This document shows, piece by piece, positions 42,982-51,180 of a DNA stretch of 64,000 nucleotides. A program made the translations under genes and the position numbers. The notes beneath the pieces were generated by a model. That model searched no databases. It worked only from the letters and a program-made list of their open reading frames with translations, and was not told the DNA's origin. Each line of letters opens with the position of its first letter. The stretch's first letter is position 1. This DNA is from Noviherbaspirillum pedocola. GTDB lineage: Bacteria; Pseudomonadota; Gammaproteobacteria; Burkholderiales; Burkholderiaceae_D. Location of the stretch: the NCBI RefSeq assembly GCF_016632335.1, contig NZ_JAEPBG010000006.1:186001-250000 (forward strand). Direction: 5' to 3'.

Positions 42982-44712
42982 TTATTTTGCGAGCGCAAGC
43001 AGGTCCTCTCGCATTTGCGCTATCACGCTCTCCCAATCACCCGCTCTGGGCTGGCGGTAGACCACAGCAGACGAATACCAAGGGCTGTCGCGGCGATCGA
43101 GCAGCCAGCGCCAGCAGGTATCGAAGCGATTCAGAATCCACACTGGCTTGCCCATTGCAGCCGCCAGATGCGCAGTCGACGTGTCGACGCTGATCACCAG
43201 GTCGAGATTGGAGATCAGCGCTGCCGTATCGGAAAAATCGTGGAGCATGTCCGCATGGCTGTGCAGATTCGACTCCGGCCACACTTCGTCTCTGCGCAGG
43301 CGCAGTTCCGATTCGGCCGGCTCGCCCTTCTGCAGGCTGTAGAAGTCGATGCCATCGCATCGCAGCTGCGCTATCTGCTCCAGGGTCAGGTTACGACGCC
43401 GGTTCACAGCGGCGAGGTCGGGCCGGTCGGCTCGCAGGCCACCGTTCCATACCAACCCGACCCGCGGCCGCGTTTTCGGTCCGAGCCTGTCATGCCAGGC
43501 GCGGACCTTGGACGCATCTGCGGCGATGTAGGGAGCGCGAAACGGGATCGACTGCAGATCGGTCTTGAATAGCCGCGGCATGCTCATCAGCGCGGCGTGG
43601 TAGTCGAAGGCGGGCCTGGGATCGCCTGCTGCGACAACATGCACCCCCGGCAGGCCGCGCAGCACGCCGACCAAAGCCGGCTGCACTTCGAGCACCACGC
43701 GCGCGAACAGCGCCTTGGCCAATAGGGCGTAGCGGCAGAACTGGATCGTGTCGCCCAGTCCTTGCTCCGCATACAGCAGCAGCGTCTTGCCGTGTCCCCA
43801 TTCCATGCCAGTCCATTCCGGCTGCGAGAACCTCGGTTTGCGCATCATCGGTTGGCACAGCCAGCGCGCCTCGTACAGTTCCCAGCCGGGTCGCAAATCC
43901 CCGCGCAGCAGCACAGCCAGCGATTCGTTGAAATACGCTGCCGGCGCGTCCGGCTTGAGCGCAATGGCGCGCTCGAAACTGAGCACGGCCTCATCCACCC
44001 GGCACGAATCGCGCAACACCACACCGCGGTCCATGTGCGCTGCCGCATAGTCGGGCTGACACGCGATCGCGGCGTCGTAGCTGTCCAGTGCGGCATCCAG
44101 GCGTTCGAGGCTGGCAAGGATGGTGGCGCGAATATAGTGGGCCTTCGCGTGCAGCGGCTCCATCTGAAGCGCCTCCTCGCTGCTTGCCAACGCCTCTTCC
44201 ATCTGGCCCAGCTCGCGCAGCACTGTCGCGCGATTCGCGAGGTCGTTGGCAGACTGCGGCCGCAGCGCCAGTGCACGGTCAAAGCTGGCAAGGGCATCCT
44301 GTGGACGGCCGAGTTCGCTCTGCACGACGCCGCGGTTGGCGTGCGCTTCGTACAGACCCGGCGTCAGGATGATGGCGCGGTCGTAACAGCAAAGCGCGTC
44401 TTCCATCTGCCCGAGGGCCTGGTAGGCGCAGCCGAGGTGGTACAGCGTGTGAGCATTGTGCGGGTGATAGGCCGCCGACCTGCCGAAAAAGCCCGCCGCG
44501 CTCGCGTAGTCGCCGCACTGGAAGGCGATCGCCCCGACACCGTGCAATGCCTTGTGGTGGTTGGGACTCAGCGCCAGCACTTCCTCGTAAAGCCGCATCG
44601 CGTCATCGAGCGCGCCGCGCTGGTGAAACGCGAACGCGGCCTCGAACCGCTGCTTGACGTCCGGTGCAGCGCCCGGATCTTTTGCCCGAACGGGCTTGTT
44701 TCGCTTCGGCAT
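42982..44712 (-). CDS. TPR-repeat protein with a C-terminal glycosyltransferase-9-like domain
   Basis: 576-residue protein. About residues 20-290 hold seven to eight tetratricopeptide repeats (for example HANRGVVQSELGRPQDALAS and AHMDRGVVLRDSCRVDEAVL). The second half (about 300-570) matches the ADP-heptose/glycosyltransferase family 9-like domain often joined to TPRs: LLLYAEQGLGDTIQFCRYA, the middle PRVGLVWNGG, and DLVISVDTSTAHLAAAMGKP near the C-terminus. Such proteins are thought to glycosylate surface proteins such as pilins or flagellins. In-frame starts at 44754 and 44907 are possible; none has a good ribosome site. The gene stands alone. Confidence 0.85.
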   Translation of the reverse strand: MPKRNKPVRAKDPGAAPDVKQRFEAAFAFHQRGALDDAMRLYEEVLALSPNHHKALHGVGAIAFQCGDYASAAGFFGRSAAYHPHNAHTLYHLGCAYQALGQMEDALCCYDRAIILTPGLYEAHANRGVVQSELGRPQDALASFDRALALRPQSANDLANRATVLRELGQMEEALASSEEALQMEPLHAKAHYIRATILASLERLDAALDSYDAAIACQPDYAAAHMDRGVVLRDSCRVDEAVLSFERAIALKPDAPAAYFNESLAVLLRGDLRPGWELYEARWLCQPMMRKPRFSQPEWTGMEWGHGKTLLLYAEQGLGDTIQFCRYALLAKALFARVVLEVQPALVGVLRGLPGVHVVAAGDPRPAFDYHAALMSMPRLFKTDLQSIPFRAPYIAADASKVRAWHDRLGPKTRPRVGLVWNGGLRADRPDLAAVNRRRNLTLEQIAQLRCDGIDFYSLQKGEPAESELRLRRDEVWPESNLHSHADMLHDFSDTAALISNLDLVISVDTSTAHLAAAMGKPVWILNRFDTCWRWLLDRRDSPWYSSAVVYRQPRAGDWESVIAQMREDLLALAK

Positions 44713-45039
44713 AACAGAGCGCAGGAACCAGGAAGTTGAATGGGATACGGGCATCGTGCATTTTCTAGTTTTCCACGTTGCAACGCCCGCCCCGTGAGGA
44801 AATAAACGCGTAATTGTCGCTTTAAAAGCACACAGGCGAAACGAAAAGGAGAACTTTCGCTTCCATGCCAAGCTGGCCGGCCATGCGAAGGTGCGGTCTT
44901 GCCGCATGCCATTTGTTGTCGGTTTTGCCTGTGTAGGATTTTTCTGAAGCTAACTGGCGGCATTGACCGGCTTGTTCCGAGCGCCAGCTTTCCCCATGAT
45001 CAGTCCACCGAATTCTCGGGGACTCTGGCGTCCATCATC
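44713..45039. other. 327-bp gap between divergent genes
   Basis: No supported gene. The part near 44780-44840 is AT-richer (GAGGAAATAAACGCG) and may hold promoters for the TPR gene on the minus strand. No terminator or repeat recognised. Confidence 0.4.
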
Positions 45040-45456
45040 ATGACTTCTACTGACTTCCAAGGGCTGCTGAATGCAGTGCCTGTTTCTGTCGAGGACCTGC
45101 ATATCGCAGTGCAGGAAGTACATAAGGCCTGTCCCAAATCGGCCGACGTCGAGACGCGGCTGTGCACGCTGTCCGGCATATTCGGCGGGCATCGGGAGAA
45201 AGGCGCGGCAGTCGAGGCTCGCCTGACGGCAATGGCCAACGTTGTCGCAACCGGTGCGTTGCCGAAGGACGTGATTGCTGTCGTTGACGGCGGTGCGGTC
45301 GACCTGATGCTGCCTGTCTGGCAGGCTGCGGCCACGCTGCCTTTGATCGTCGACGAAGAAGTCGGCGACGTGGAGTTCGATGCACGGGCTTTCCTCGATG
45401 CGACGGTGCAGTTCGCCGGGCATCCAGCCGCGCATATGAGCCAGCCGGCCAACTAA
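45040..45456 (+). CDS. Hypothetical helical protein
   Basis: 138-residue, mostly helical protein with VSVEDLHIAVQEVHKACPKS near the N-terminus and MANVVATGALPKDVIAVVDG in the middle. Acidic patches are common. The frame extends upstream, but the protein-like part starts at the ATG at 45040. Its stop overlaps the end of the convergent adenine methylase gene by four bases. Not recognised. Confidence 0.5.
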   Translation: MTSTDFQGLLNAVPVSVEDLHIAVQEVHKACPKSADVETRLCTLSGIFGGHREKGAAVEARLTAMANVVATGALPKDVIAVVDGGAVDLMLPVWQAAATLPLIVDEEVGDVEFDARAFLDATVQFAGHPAAHMSQPAN

Positions 45457-46868
45457 CCGCGAACGTCAATGTCGATGGGCATGGTGCGCAGGAGCGGCGC
45501 TTTGATCTCGAAGTAGCCACCTTCCAAGGGCGCGGCATGCTCGCGCAGCCATTCCGCGGCCATTTCACCCGACAGCGCCGCCTTTACGCGCTCGAGCATG
45601 GCGTCGTCGTCGCAGACGACACTGAGATGGTGATTCATCGGCAGGTAGCCAGCAGGGATGGAAGTCGGGCGCGGCGTTCTCGCAATGCGTGACACGAACA
45701 GCGACGGCTTGTCTAACCGGAAATTGTGGAAGGATTCCGGGGCCAGCCACGGCGTTCCCCTGCGTGCGCGCTTCTGCGGGGCCGGATTACGTTGGAGGTG
45801 CGCCAGCACTTCGGCACAGGGGATCTCGTCGGGCCGCGTCAGAACGGCAAAACGATCTGGTTCGGCCAGCGTGTAGTCAGCGATATCGTCCACGTCGAAG
45901 ACCGGCACCAGAACCTCGCGCGGCAAGCCGCTGTGCGCTGCCTGCGCGGCATTGACGACGAAGCGCCCAGGCCGGCCCAGCCAGGGTGCGAGGCGCACCG
46001 TGGCGAGGTCGCCTAGCATCGGCATCCCAGCGTAGCGAGTGGCATCCACGCCGGGATAGATGGCACGGCGTGACAGCGCGCGGCCGCTCCCCGCCGCGCC
46101 CAGCACCAGCGCCACGGGATGCACGCGCGGCGCGGTACCGACACGCCGCTGCTTCGGATAGTAGAACGCGCTGGATGGCTCCAGTCGCTGCATGTGCCGG
46201 ATCGCCAGCCGCTTGCCGACCGCTTCGCGCAGTTGCGCCGTACTGGCGCCGTACAGCCAGCGGTCCGAGGTCACCAGCGCGATCTCGCCGCCATCGCGCA
46301 GGCATGTCACACATCGATCGAGGAACGAATGCAGAAGGTCACCGGCCGCATACCGCGGCACCAGCGCTTCATACTGTGTGCGTAGCAGCTCAGGGACCTT
46401 CAGCCAGCGCAGGTAAGGCAAATTGCCAACGATCAGATCTGCCATGGGCGAGATCGGCCCGGCAGCGAGAAAATCCCGGTTGACGACGATGTGCTGCGCA
46501 AGCCGTTGGGCGGCGGCGGCGCTGCGGCCGTGGGCCACGAAGGTCGCTTCGATACGCGCCCTCGCCTGTGCGCAGGCGAACGGGTGGATTTCCCAGCCCT
46601 CCACGATGTTCGCAAGTGTCTCATCGTCATAAGCATGCAGCGCCAGCGCCTTGGCCAGCGCCGCAGCCAGGAACGCGCCATCACCGCAGGAAGAATCGAG
46701 TAGCCGCGCCGTGCCGTTCGGCCAGTTCAGCCGGGACAAAAGCTCGTTGACCACCGGCTCGCAGGTATAGATGGCGGTAGCCGCATGCAGGCGGTCGATG
46801 GCTTCACATTGCGCGGCGTGCGCGCCGTCTTCGGCAAACAGCGAATAGGTGTCAGAGGTGGTCGGCAT
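45453..46868 (-). CDS. N6-adenine DNA methyltransferase (Eco57I-like class)
   Basis: 471-residue SAM-dependent methylase. Motif I LLDSSCGDGAFLAA is near 56-69 and the catalytic motif is NLPY near 148-151 within LIVGNLPYLRW, where NPPY is usual. The middle (about 160-235) has helix-strand alternation of the Rossmann domain and the C-terminal ~200 residues form a probable target-recognition region (PSLFVSRIARTPRPTSIPAG). No restriction endonuclease is adjacent, so it is an orphan methylase on the mobile element. It is preceded on the same strand by three very small genes. Confidence 0.82.
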   Translation of the reverse strand: MPTTSDTYSLFAEDGAHAAQCEAIDRLHAATAIYTCEPVVNELLSRLNWPNGTARLLDSSCGDGAFLAAALAKALALHAYDDETLANIVEGWEIHPFACAQARARIEATFVAHGRSAAAAQRLAQHIVVNRDFLAAGPISPMADLIVGNLPYLRWLKVPELLRTQYEALVPRYAAGDLLHSFLDRCVTCLRDGGEIALVTSDRWLYGASTAQLREAVGKRLAIRHMQRLEPSSAFYYPKQRRVGTAPRVHPVALVLGAAGSGRALSRRAIYPGVDATRYAGMPMLGDLATVRLAPWLGRPGRFVVNAAQAAHSGLPREVLVPVFDVDDIADYTLAEPDRFAVLTRPDEIPCAEVLAHLQRNPAPQKRARRGTPWLAPESFHNFRLDKPSLFVSRIARTPRPTSIPAGYLPMNHHLSVVCDDDAMLERVKAALSGEMAAEWLREHAAPLEGGYFEIKAPLLRTMPIDIDVRG

Positions 46869-46954
46869 GGCGTGTTCTGAGGTCGTGGATCGTCAGAACC
46901 ATCATGACAGTCGATAGCGACCGCGCAAGCCGCTTCCAGCGTGACCAGGCGTGG

Positions 46955-47149
46955 CTACAGGCCGTCGCCCACCGCGCAGCACCGATCGGCGGGACCGCGC
47001 CAGATGCTGCCATCCTCTTCGTCGAGGACCGTCAGCATGTCCGTATGCTCATCGCGAGAAAGGACGCGCCCGTAACCGTATTGCGCATGGCCGACTTCGT
47101 ATGCCACGCGCTCGCGTTCGCGCAATGGGATCGGTATGGGATATGGCAT
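46955..47149 (-). CDS. Very small hypothetical protein
   Basis: 64 residues. The ribosome site GGAG lies inside the last codons of the upstream gene (3-bp gap), so the two are coupled. The sequence (VAYEVGHAQYGYGRVLSRDE, then MLTVLDEEDGSIWRG) looks like a small beta-barrel domain. It lies 86 bp upstream of the adenine methylase. Not recognised. Confidence 0.55.
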   Translation of the reverse strand: MPYPIPIPLRERERVAYEVGHAQYGYGRVLSRDEHTDMLTVLDEEDGSIWRGPADRCCAVGDGL

Positions 47150-47152
47150 CGG

Positions 47153-47341
47153 CTACTCCAGCCGCTTGACGATGTGATCGCCGCCGTCCATCACGACGCT
47201 CTGGTTCATCGTCAGCGCGCGAATTCTGCGGATATCGTCTTTGTCGTAATTGTTGTCGACATCGAAGAAGTCGAGATCGACAATCTCGGTGGCGGGCCGC
47301 ACGTAGCTGCCCTTCCAGACAGCTTCGAATTTTCGTTCCAT
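47153..47341 (-). CDS. Very small hypothetical protein, paralogue of the upstream gene
   Basis: 62 residues. AAAGGAG eight bases upstream supports the ATG at 47341. It aligns with the 79-residue product of 47395-47634: FFDVDNNYDKDDIRRI versus FFCDDNGYSDEDIVDI, and HIVKRL versus HTITRL at the C-terminus. The acidic Asn/Asp-rich loop resembles a metal-binding turn, but the fold is unknown. Confidence 0.62.
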   Translation of the reverse strand: MERKFEAVWKGSYVRPATEIVDLDFFDVDNNYDKDDIRRIRALTMNQSVVMDGGDHIVKRLE

Positions 47342-47394
47342 GGCCAAGGCTCCTTTTGCCGATTCCCCATCCTATTGGGATTTCCCAAAAGAAT

Positions 47395-47634
47395 CTAGCG
47401 GCTAGCCGCAGTCGGTATCGCATCCGGCAGCCGGGTGATGGTGTGGCGCTCGTGCACCGCACCGACGATGGTATGGGTCTCGCCGACGCGCAGCGCCGCG
47501 ATATCGACAATGTCTTCGTCCGAGTAGCCATTGTCGTCGCAGAAGAAGGCCGGATCGACGTCTGCCGGCTGGGCGTCGCCGTAACCGACCGGCCATCGGC
47601 ATTGAAAGCGGGCATGCGCGGGGATGGTAGCCAT
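47395..47634 (-). CDS. Very small hypothetical protein, paralogue of 47153-47341
   Basis: 79 residues. AAAGGA seven bases upstream supports the ATG at 47634. Shared pattern with the next gene: an acidic segment VDPAFFCDDNGYSDEDI, a strand-loop with GETHTIVGA, and a C-terminal HTITRLPDA. The two are a tandem duplication. It starts the run of small genes leading to the adenine methylase. Confidence 0.62.
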   Translation of the reverse strand: MATIPAHARFQCRWPVGYGDAQPADVDPAFFCDDNGYSDEDIVDIAALRVGETHTIVGAVHERHTITRLPDAIPTAASR

Positions 47635-47788
47635 GAGAATTCCTTTGGGGGAGGGATCGATGACTCGATCCTGTCGGGCCGAGCTACGACCATGCTGACA
47701 TGCGCAGACCGCCGCGCAACCGGCGCACGCGCCGTTTCTCCCGTTCGTGCTGCTATGCTTGCTCCTTTGCTTGAAACGCACAGGGGGA

Positions 47789-48046
47789 ATGGAGTTGGAT
47801 GAGCTGAAACAGCGGCGCGATCAGCGTCAGGCAGACAAGCGGACGGCGAAAGAGCTCGCCAAGCTCACTGAAATGTATTGCGGCTTGCCGACCGATGAAT
47901 TCCGCGCCGAGATCATGGACATTCTTTCCCGAGGCAACGAGCTGGCGCCCGCGGAATTTCAAAAAATGCTGCGCGACTTCGTGGAGCGCGTGAACGCATG
48001 GTATCCCTCTGCCGAGATCATTGCGTTTCCCACTGCCCGCAACTGA
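47789..48046 (+). CDS. Small hypothetical protein
   Basis: 85-residue helical protein (MELDELKQRRDQRQADKRTA, then GLPTDEFRAEIMDILSRGN, and a C-terminal helix with EFQKMLRDFVERVNAWYP). GGGGGA is close to the ATG at 47789. It lies alone between divergent and convergent minus-strand genes. Not recognised. Confidence 0.5.
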   Translation: MELDELKQRRDQRQADKRTAKELAKLTEMYCGLPTDEFRAEIMDILSRGNELAPAEFQKMLRDFVERVNAWYPSAEIIAFPTARN

Positions 48047-48114
48047 CGTTCGACTACGCCAGTGTGGATGCACGCCAGTTCATTGCAGCCGCCTCGCGCA
48101 TCGGCCCGAAAGGC

Positions 48115-48645
48115 TCAAGACCCCGGCGTGTCCCTACCCAAGCTCTTGACTAGTACGCGGCCCGTGCGAGGAAAGAAATGCACCTTGCGCGGACGCACGT
48201 CGTTCAGGTCCTCCGCAACGACGGGAATCTTCTGCTCGTGCAGGTAGGCTTTGACGAAGGCGGCGTTGCGCTCGCCCACATTGACTGCCGTCAGACCGCT
48301 TATCACATTGCCGCCGCCGAACACCTTGGCCTCCAGGTTTTCCCGACAGGCTCCAAGTCGCAGTAGCTCGATGATGAGCGCTTCCATCGCGAAGTTGCCA
48401 TACCTGGGTGATGGGGCAAGCGCGGCCGGGCCGTCGAGATCCTCGGGCAGCAGGAAGTGATTCATTCCCCCGACGCCGGAGACGCGGTCGCGGAGGCAGG
48501 CAGCCACGCATGAGCCGAGTACGGTGACGATCATCATGTCGCGGTCGGTGCCGAAATATTCGCCCGGCAGTAGCTTGGCCGTATCGCAGCTGAAGCGGTG
48601 ATCCCAGTAGATATTCGACGTAGGCTGTGGCGCAATCCGTTTCAC
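48115..48645 (-). CDS. cheD: CheD, chemoreceptor glutamine deamidase
   Basis: 176-residue enzyme that deamidates receptor glutamines to create methylation sites. The catalytic Cys46 is in VLGSCVAACL and His63 in GMNHFLLP; the AKVFGGGNVI segment (about 106-115) and IGERN-like VGERN follow, all typical of CheD. Its start overlaps the cheR stop (ATGA), so it is coupled to CheR. It acts on chemoreceptors such as the MCP at 36 kb. CheB is not found nearby. Confidence 0.93.
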   Translation of the reverse strand: MKRIAPQPTSNIYWDHRFSCDTAKLLPGEYFGTDRDMMIVTVLGSCVAACLRDRVSGVGGMNHFLLPEDLDGPAALAPSPRYGNFAMEALIIELLRLGACRENLEAKVFGGGNVISGLTAVNVGERNAAFVKAYLHEQKIPVVAEDLNDVRPRKVHFFPRTGRVLVKSLGRDTPGS

Positions 48646-49499
48646 GGCGCATCACCCCTGAACGACGCCAACTGGTACACCGTCTTGGCCCGCAATGAGA
48701 AGGCGTCGGTTACGTACATGAAATTCTCGGAATGCCCGGCAAACAGCAGCCCATCCGGCTTGATGATGGGCGCGAACCGCGCCAGGATCCGGGTCTGCGT
48801 CGGCTTGTCGAAGTAGATCATCACGTTGCGGCAGAACACCGCATCGAACGGCTCCGATAGAGGCCAGGACGCGTCCATCAGGTTGATGCGCTTGAACGTC
48901 ACCATGCGCCGCAGTTCCGGGCGTACTCGAGCAAGACCGTGTTGGGCTCCCTGTCCTTTCAGGAAAAAGCGTTTCTGGCGCTCCGGGGACAGCCGCTCGA
49001 CGCGCTCGATCGGATAGATGCCCGCCTCTGCCGTTGCCAGCACGTTGGTGTCGATGTCCGAGGCAAGGATGTGCGCTGGCGGTGTCAGGCTGCCATAGGC
49101 TTCGCACAGCGTCATCGCGATCGAATACGCCTCTTCCCCAGTGGAGGCAGCGCAGCACCATACCTGCACGGCCTCGCGGCGCCGCACATGCTCGGCCAAC
49201 AGCGGGAAATGATGTTCCTCGCGAAAAAAGGCGGTCAGGTTGGTGGTTAGCGCATTCGTGAACGCTTCCCATTCGGTGTGCCCGGTGTCGCTCTCGAGCG
49301 CATCGAGGTAGCCGACGAACGAATCGACGCCAACAGCGCGCAGGCGTCGCGCGAGGCGGCTATAGACCATTTCCTGTTTTCCGGCCGCAAGTGCAATGCC
49401 GGCTCGCTCGTAGATCAGCCGCCGGATGCGCTCGAAGTCGCGCCGTGTAAACGCGAATTCCTTCTGAGCGTCAGCCGCATTCTGTGCCGTCGGAGCCAT
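48642..49499 (-). CDS. cheR: CheR, chemoreceptor methyltransferase
   Basis: 285-residue SAM-dependent methylase for receptor Glu residues. The N-terminal helical domain (FTRRDFERIRRLIYERAGI) is followed by TNLTAFFREEHHF (about 84-96), the SAM loop VWCCAASTGEEAYSIAM (about 111-127), ASDIDTNVLATA and FDAVFCRNVMIYFD (about 213-226). No pentapeptide tether is needed. It is coupled to cheD; no other che genes are adjacent. It probably serves the dispersed MCP. Confidence 0.94.
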   Translation of the reverse strand: MAPTAQNAADAQKEFAFTRRDFERIRRLIYERAGIALAAGKQEMVYSRLARRLRAVGVDSFVGYLDALESDTGHTEWEAFTNALTTNLTAFFREEHHFPLLAEHVRRREAVQVWCCAASTGEEAYSIAMTLCEAYGSLTPPAHILASDIDTNVLATAEAGIYPIERVERLSPERQKRFFLKGQGAQHGLARVRPELRRMVTFKRINLMDASWPLSEPFDAVFCRNVMIYFDKPTQTRILARFAPIIKPDGLLFAGHSENFMYVTDAFSLRAKTVYQLASFRGDAP

Positions 49500-49886
49500 G
49501 CTCGATGCATCCCGGTTTTATCTGCTTAGTGCGTTGGCCAGCCAGGGCAGGACCGATTTCCCGAACAGCAGAGGAAATAGTTTTCCTGTGGAAATTATCC
49601 CTATTTTCGCTTAGGAGGGTGTGGCTGCATAGACAGCAGCATGGAATTCATGGTTACCTGTACATCATTGCCAGACTTTTAACCAGAAGAGCGTTGATTC
49701 CGGGAGGGTTAGCGACGGCTTAGCAAACGCACCACCGAGCGATGGATACCGCCGTATCGGCACAATCGCAATCTACGTTTGCGGTTTTCGCTATTTTGTA
49801 TCCATATATTGCATCTTTAACAAATATGTTCAGAAAATTCCGATACTATTAGGAACTTTTAACGGAAGGCAATTGTCGACATTGAC
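49500..49886. promoter_or_regulatory. 387-bp divergent region upstream of cheR and the HTH gene
   Basis: No supported gene. The right half (49785-49870) is distinctly AT-rich (TTGTATCCATATATTGC, ATATGTTCAGAAAATTCC) and should carry the promoter of the HTH gene. The left half may hold the cheR promoter. Confidence 0.45.
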
Positions 49887-50198
49887 ATGGACCAGTCATC
49901 TACCACGCCGCGCAATCCGGGCGCCTACAATCCGGACAACCTGCTCGACACGCTTTTGTCGATGCTCCATCTGAAAAATGATGCCGCACTGTCGCGGGCG
50001 CTGGAAGTCGCGCCGCCGGTGATCAGCAAGATCCGCCATCGCCGGCTGCCGGTCGGCGCCTCAATGCTCATTCGCATGCATGAGGTCTCTAACCTGCCGA
50101 TACGCGAGTTGCGCGATCTGATGGGCGACCGCCGCCAGAAATACCGTTTGAGCGATGCGCAGGGCAAGCCGAAGGAAGCAGGCCAAATCGCCGAGTAA
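49887..50198 (+). CDS. Small HTH DNA-binding protein (paralogue of 29917-30246)
   Basis: 103-residue protein. The domain (about 13-82) aligns with the other copy: LLDTLLSMLHLKND, ALSRALEVAPPVISKIRHRR, LIRMHEVSNLPIRELRDLMG. The probable helix-turn-helix is ALSRALEVAPPVISKI. The tail is polar and differs. It is preceded by a long AT-rich region and GGAAGG lies some distance from the ATG. Two such copies suggest a small regulator family on this replicon. Confidence 0.72.
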   Translation: MDQSSTTPRNPGAYNPDNLLDTLLSMLHLKNDAALSRALEVAPPVISKIRHRRLPVGASMLIRMHEVSNLPIRELRDLMGDRRQKYRLSDAQGKPKEAGQIAE

Positions 50199-50204
50199 CG
50201 TCGA

Positions 50205-50246
50205 AAGAAAAAGCCGCGGTCGGCTCACTCTGTGACCTTCCGCGGC
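50205..50246 (-). terminator. Intrinsic terminator of the gene at 50264
   Basis: On the minus strand a GCCGCGG / CCGCGGC stem with a long 20-base loop is followed by TTTTTCTTTC. It lies 18 bp beyond the stop at 50264 and also just after the HTH gene, so it may serve both directions. Confidence 0.7.
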
Positions 50247-50263
50247 CATTGCTTCTACGCCGG

Positions 50264-50893
50264 CTACCTCACCGGACGTTTCTTCCACGCGCCTTGGTAG
50301 CCACCCCAGTACTCTTCAGCCATCCAAAGCGGCGTATCGGGCCCAAGCAAGCTCCGTAATCCTGCGATGGCTTCTTCATAGTCACGGCTGCTGAACTTCG
50401 TCCAGCCGACATCCCTCAAGCGGCGCCAGAGCCTCTGATCACCCACCTTCGCGCGCACGATGGCTTGCAGCATATCTCCGTCGATCGGTGGATGCAGAGC
50501 GGCGATGAGTGGATGCATGCAATTCTCGGCAGTAATCAAAACCACTTTGAAGTACATGTTGATCAGCTTCGCCGCGATGCCGTGCGTGAAGCTAAGCCCG
50601 CACGCAGCGGCTGCAGCAATGACTGAGTGCCTGAGACTGTGGTGGAACTCGTTCATCTTGCATGGTTCTGGCCAGGACAGCGCGCCCGTCAGCAGATCTA
50701 CGATCCCAAGCTCGATGATGCGGGTGCCTGTCTCTACATCGAAGCGACAGCTAGGACTAGACCGCGCTGCTGTGCTGGCGGCCCATGCGGCAAGGCGATG
50801 CATGTGAACGTGGATGGTGTAGACGTCGCCATTGCGTGTAGCTGACGACACTAAGGCAATGCTCGATGGGACTGTAAAAGCCTCGGGTTTCAT
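50264..50893 (-). CDS. Hypothetical protein
   Basis: 209-residue protein. GAGGAG six bases upstream fixes the ATG at 50893. The N-terminal part is strand-rich (TVPSSIALVSSATRNGDVYT), the middle has an alternation of helices (HSVIAAAAACGLSFTHGIAA, KLINMYFKVVLITAENCMHP) and the C-terminus (RLWRRLRDVGWTKFSSRDYE, then EEYWGGYQGAW) is rich in aromatic residues. I do not recognise the family; the organised composition and strong ribosome site indicate a real gene. Confidence 0.62.
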   Translation of the reverse strand: MKPEAFTVPSSIALVSSATRNGDVYTIHVHMHRLAAWAASTAARSSPSCRFDVETGTRIIELGIVDLLTGALSWPEPCKMNEFHHSLRHSVIAAAAACGLSFTHGIAAKLINMYFKVVLITAENCMHPLIAALHPPIDGDMLQAIVRAKVGDQRLWRRLRDVGWTKFSSRDYEEAIAGLRSLLGPDTPLWMAEEYWGGYQGAWKKRPVR

Positions 50894-51180
50894 ACCAAAC
50901 TCCTCATGTGTGTTTGGTTGGAGCGATGCGCGATATAGCCCACGGCCCGAGTCTTGAACCATGGGACAGTTATCGACACATCACGCCTTCCTCGTCCAAC
51001 CACACCGAGGGCGGTAATTGCGCTCGCCAAGCGCACAATGTTGTGACAAATCTACTTGCACGGAAACCGTGCCGTAATCTGGGGCCTTTCCGCATCAGTG
51101 AGATTCCCGACTCTAGCCTGCTTCTGTCCGTCCGCATTTTTATCCGATTATTGCATTTAATGCAAGTGCGTTCAGTAAGC

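Noticed and set aside
46904-47398. 164-residue plus-strand frame over the tiny minus-strand genes
   Set aside because: The minus-strand genes have linked ribosome sites, tight spacing and a paralogous pair; the plus frame has no such support.
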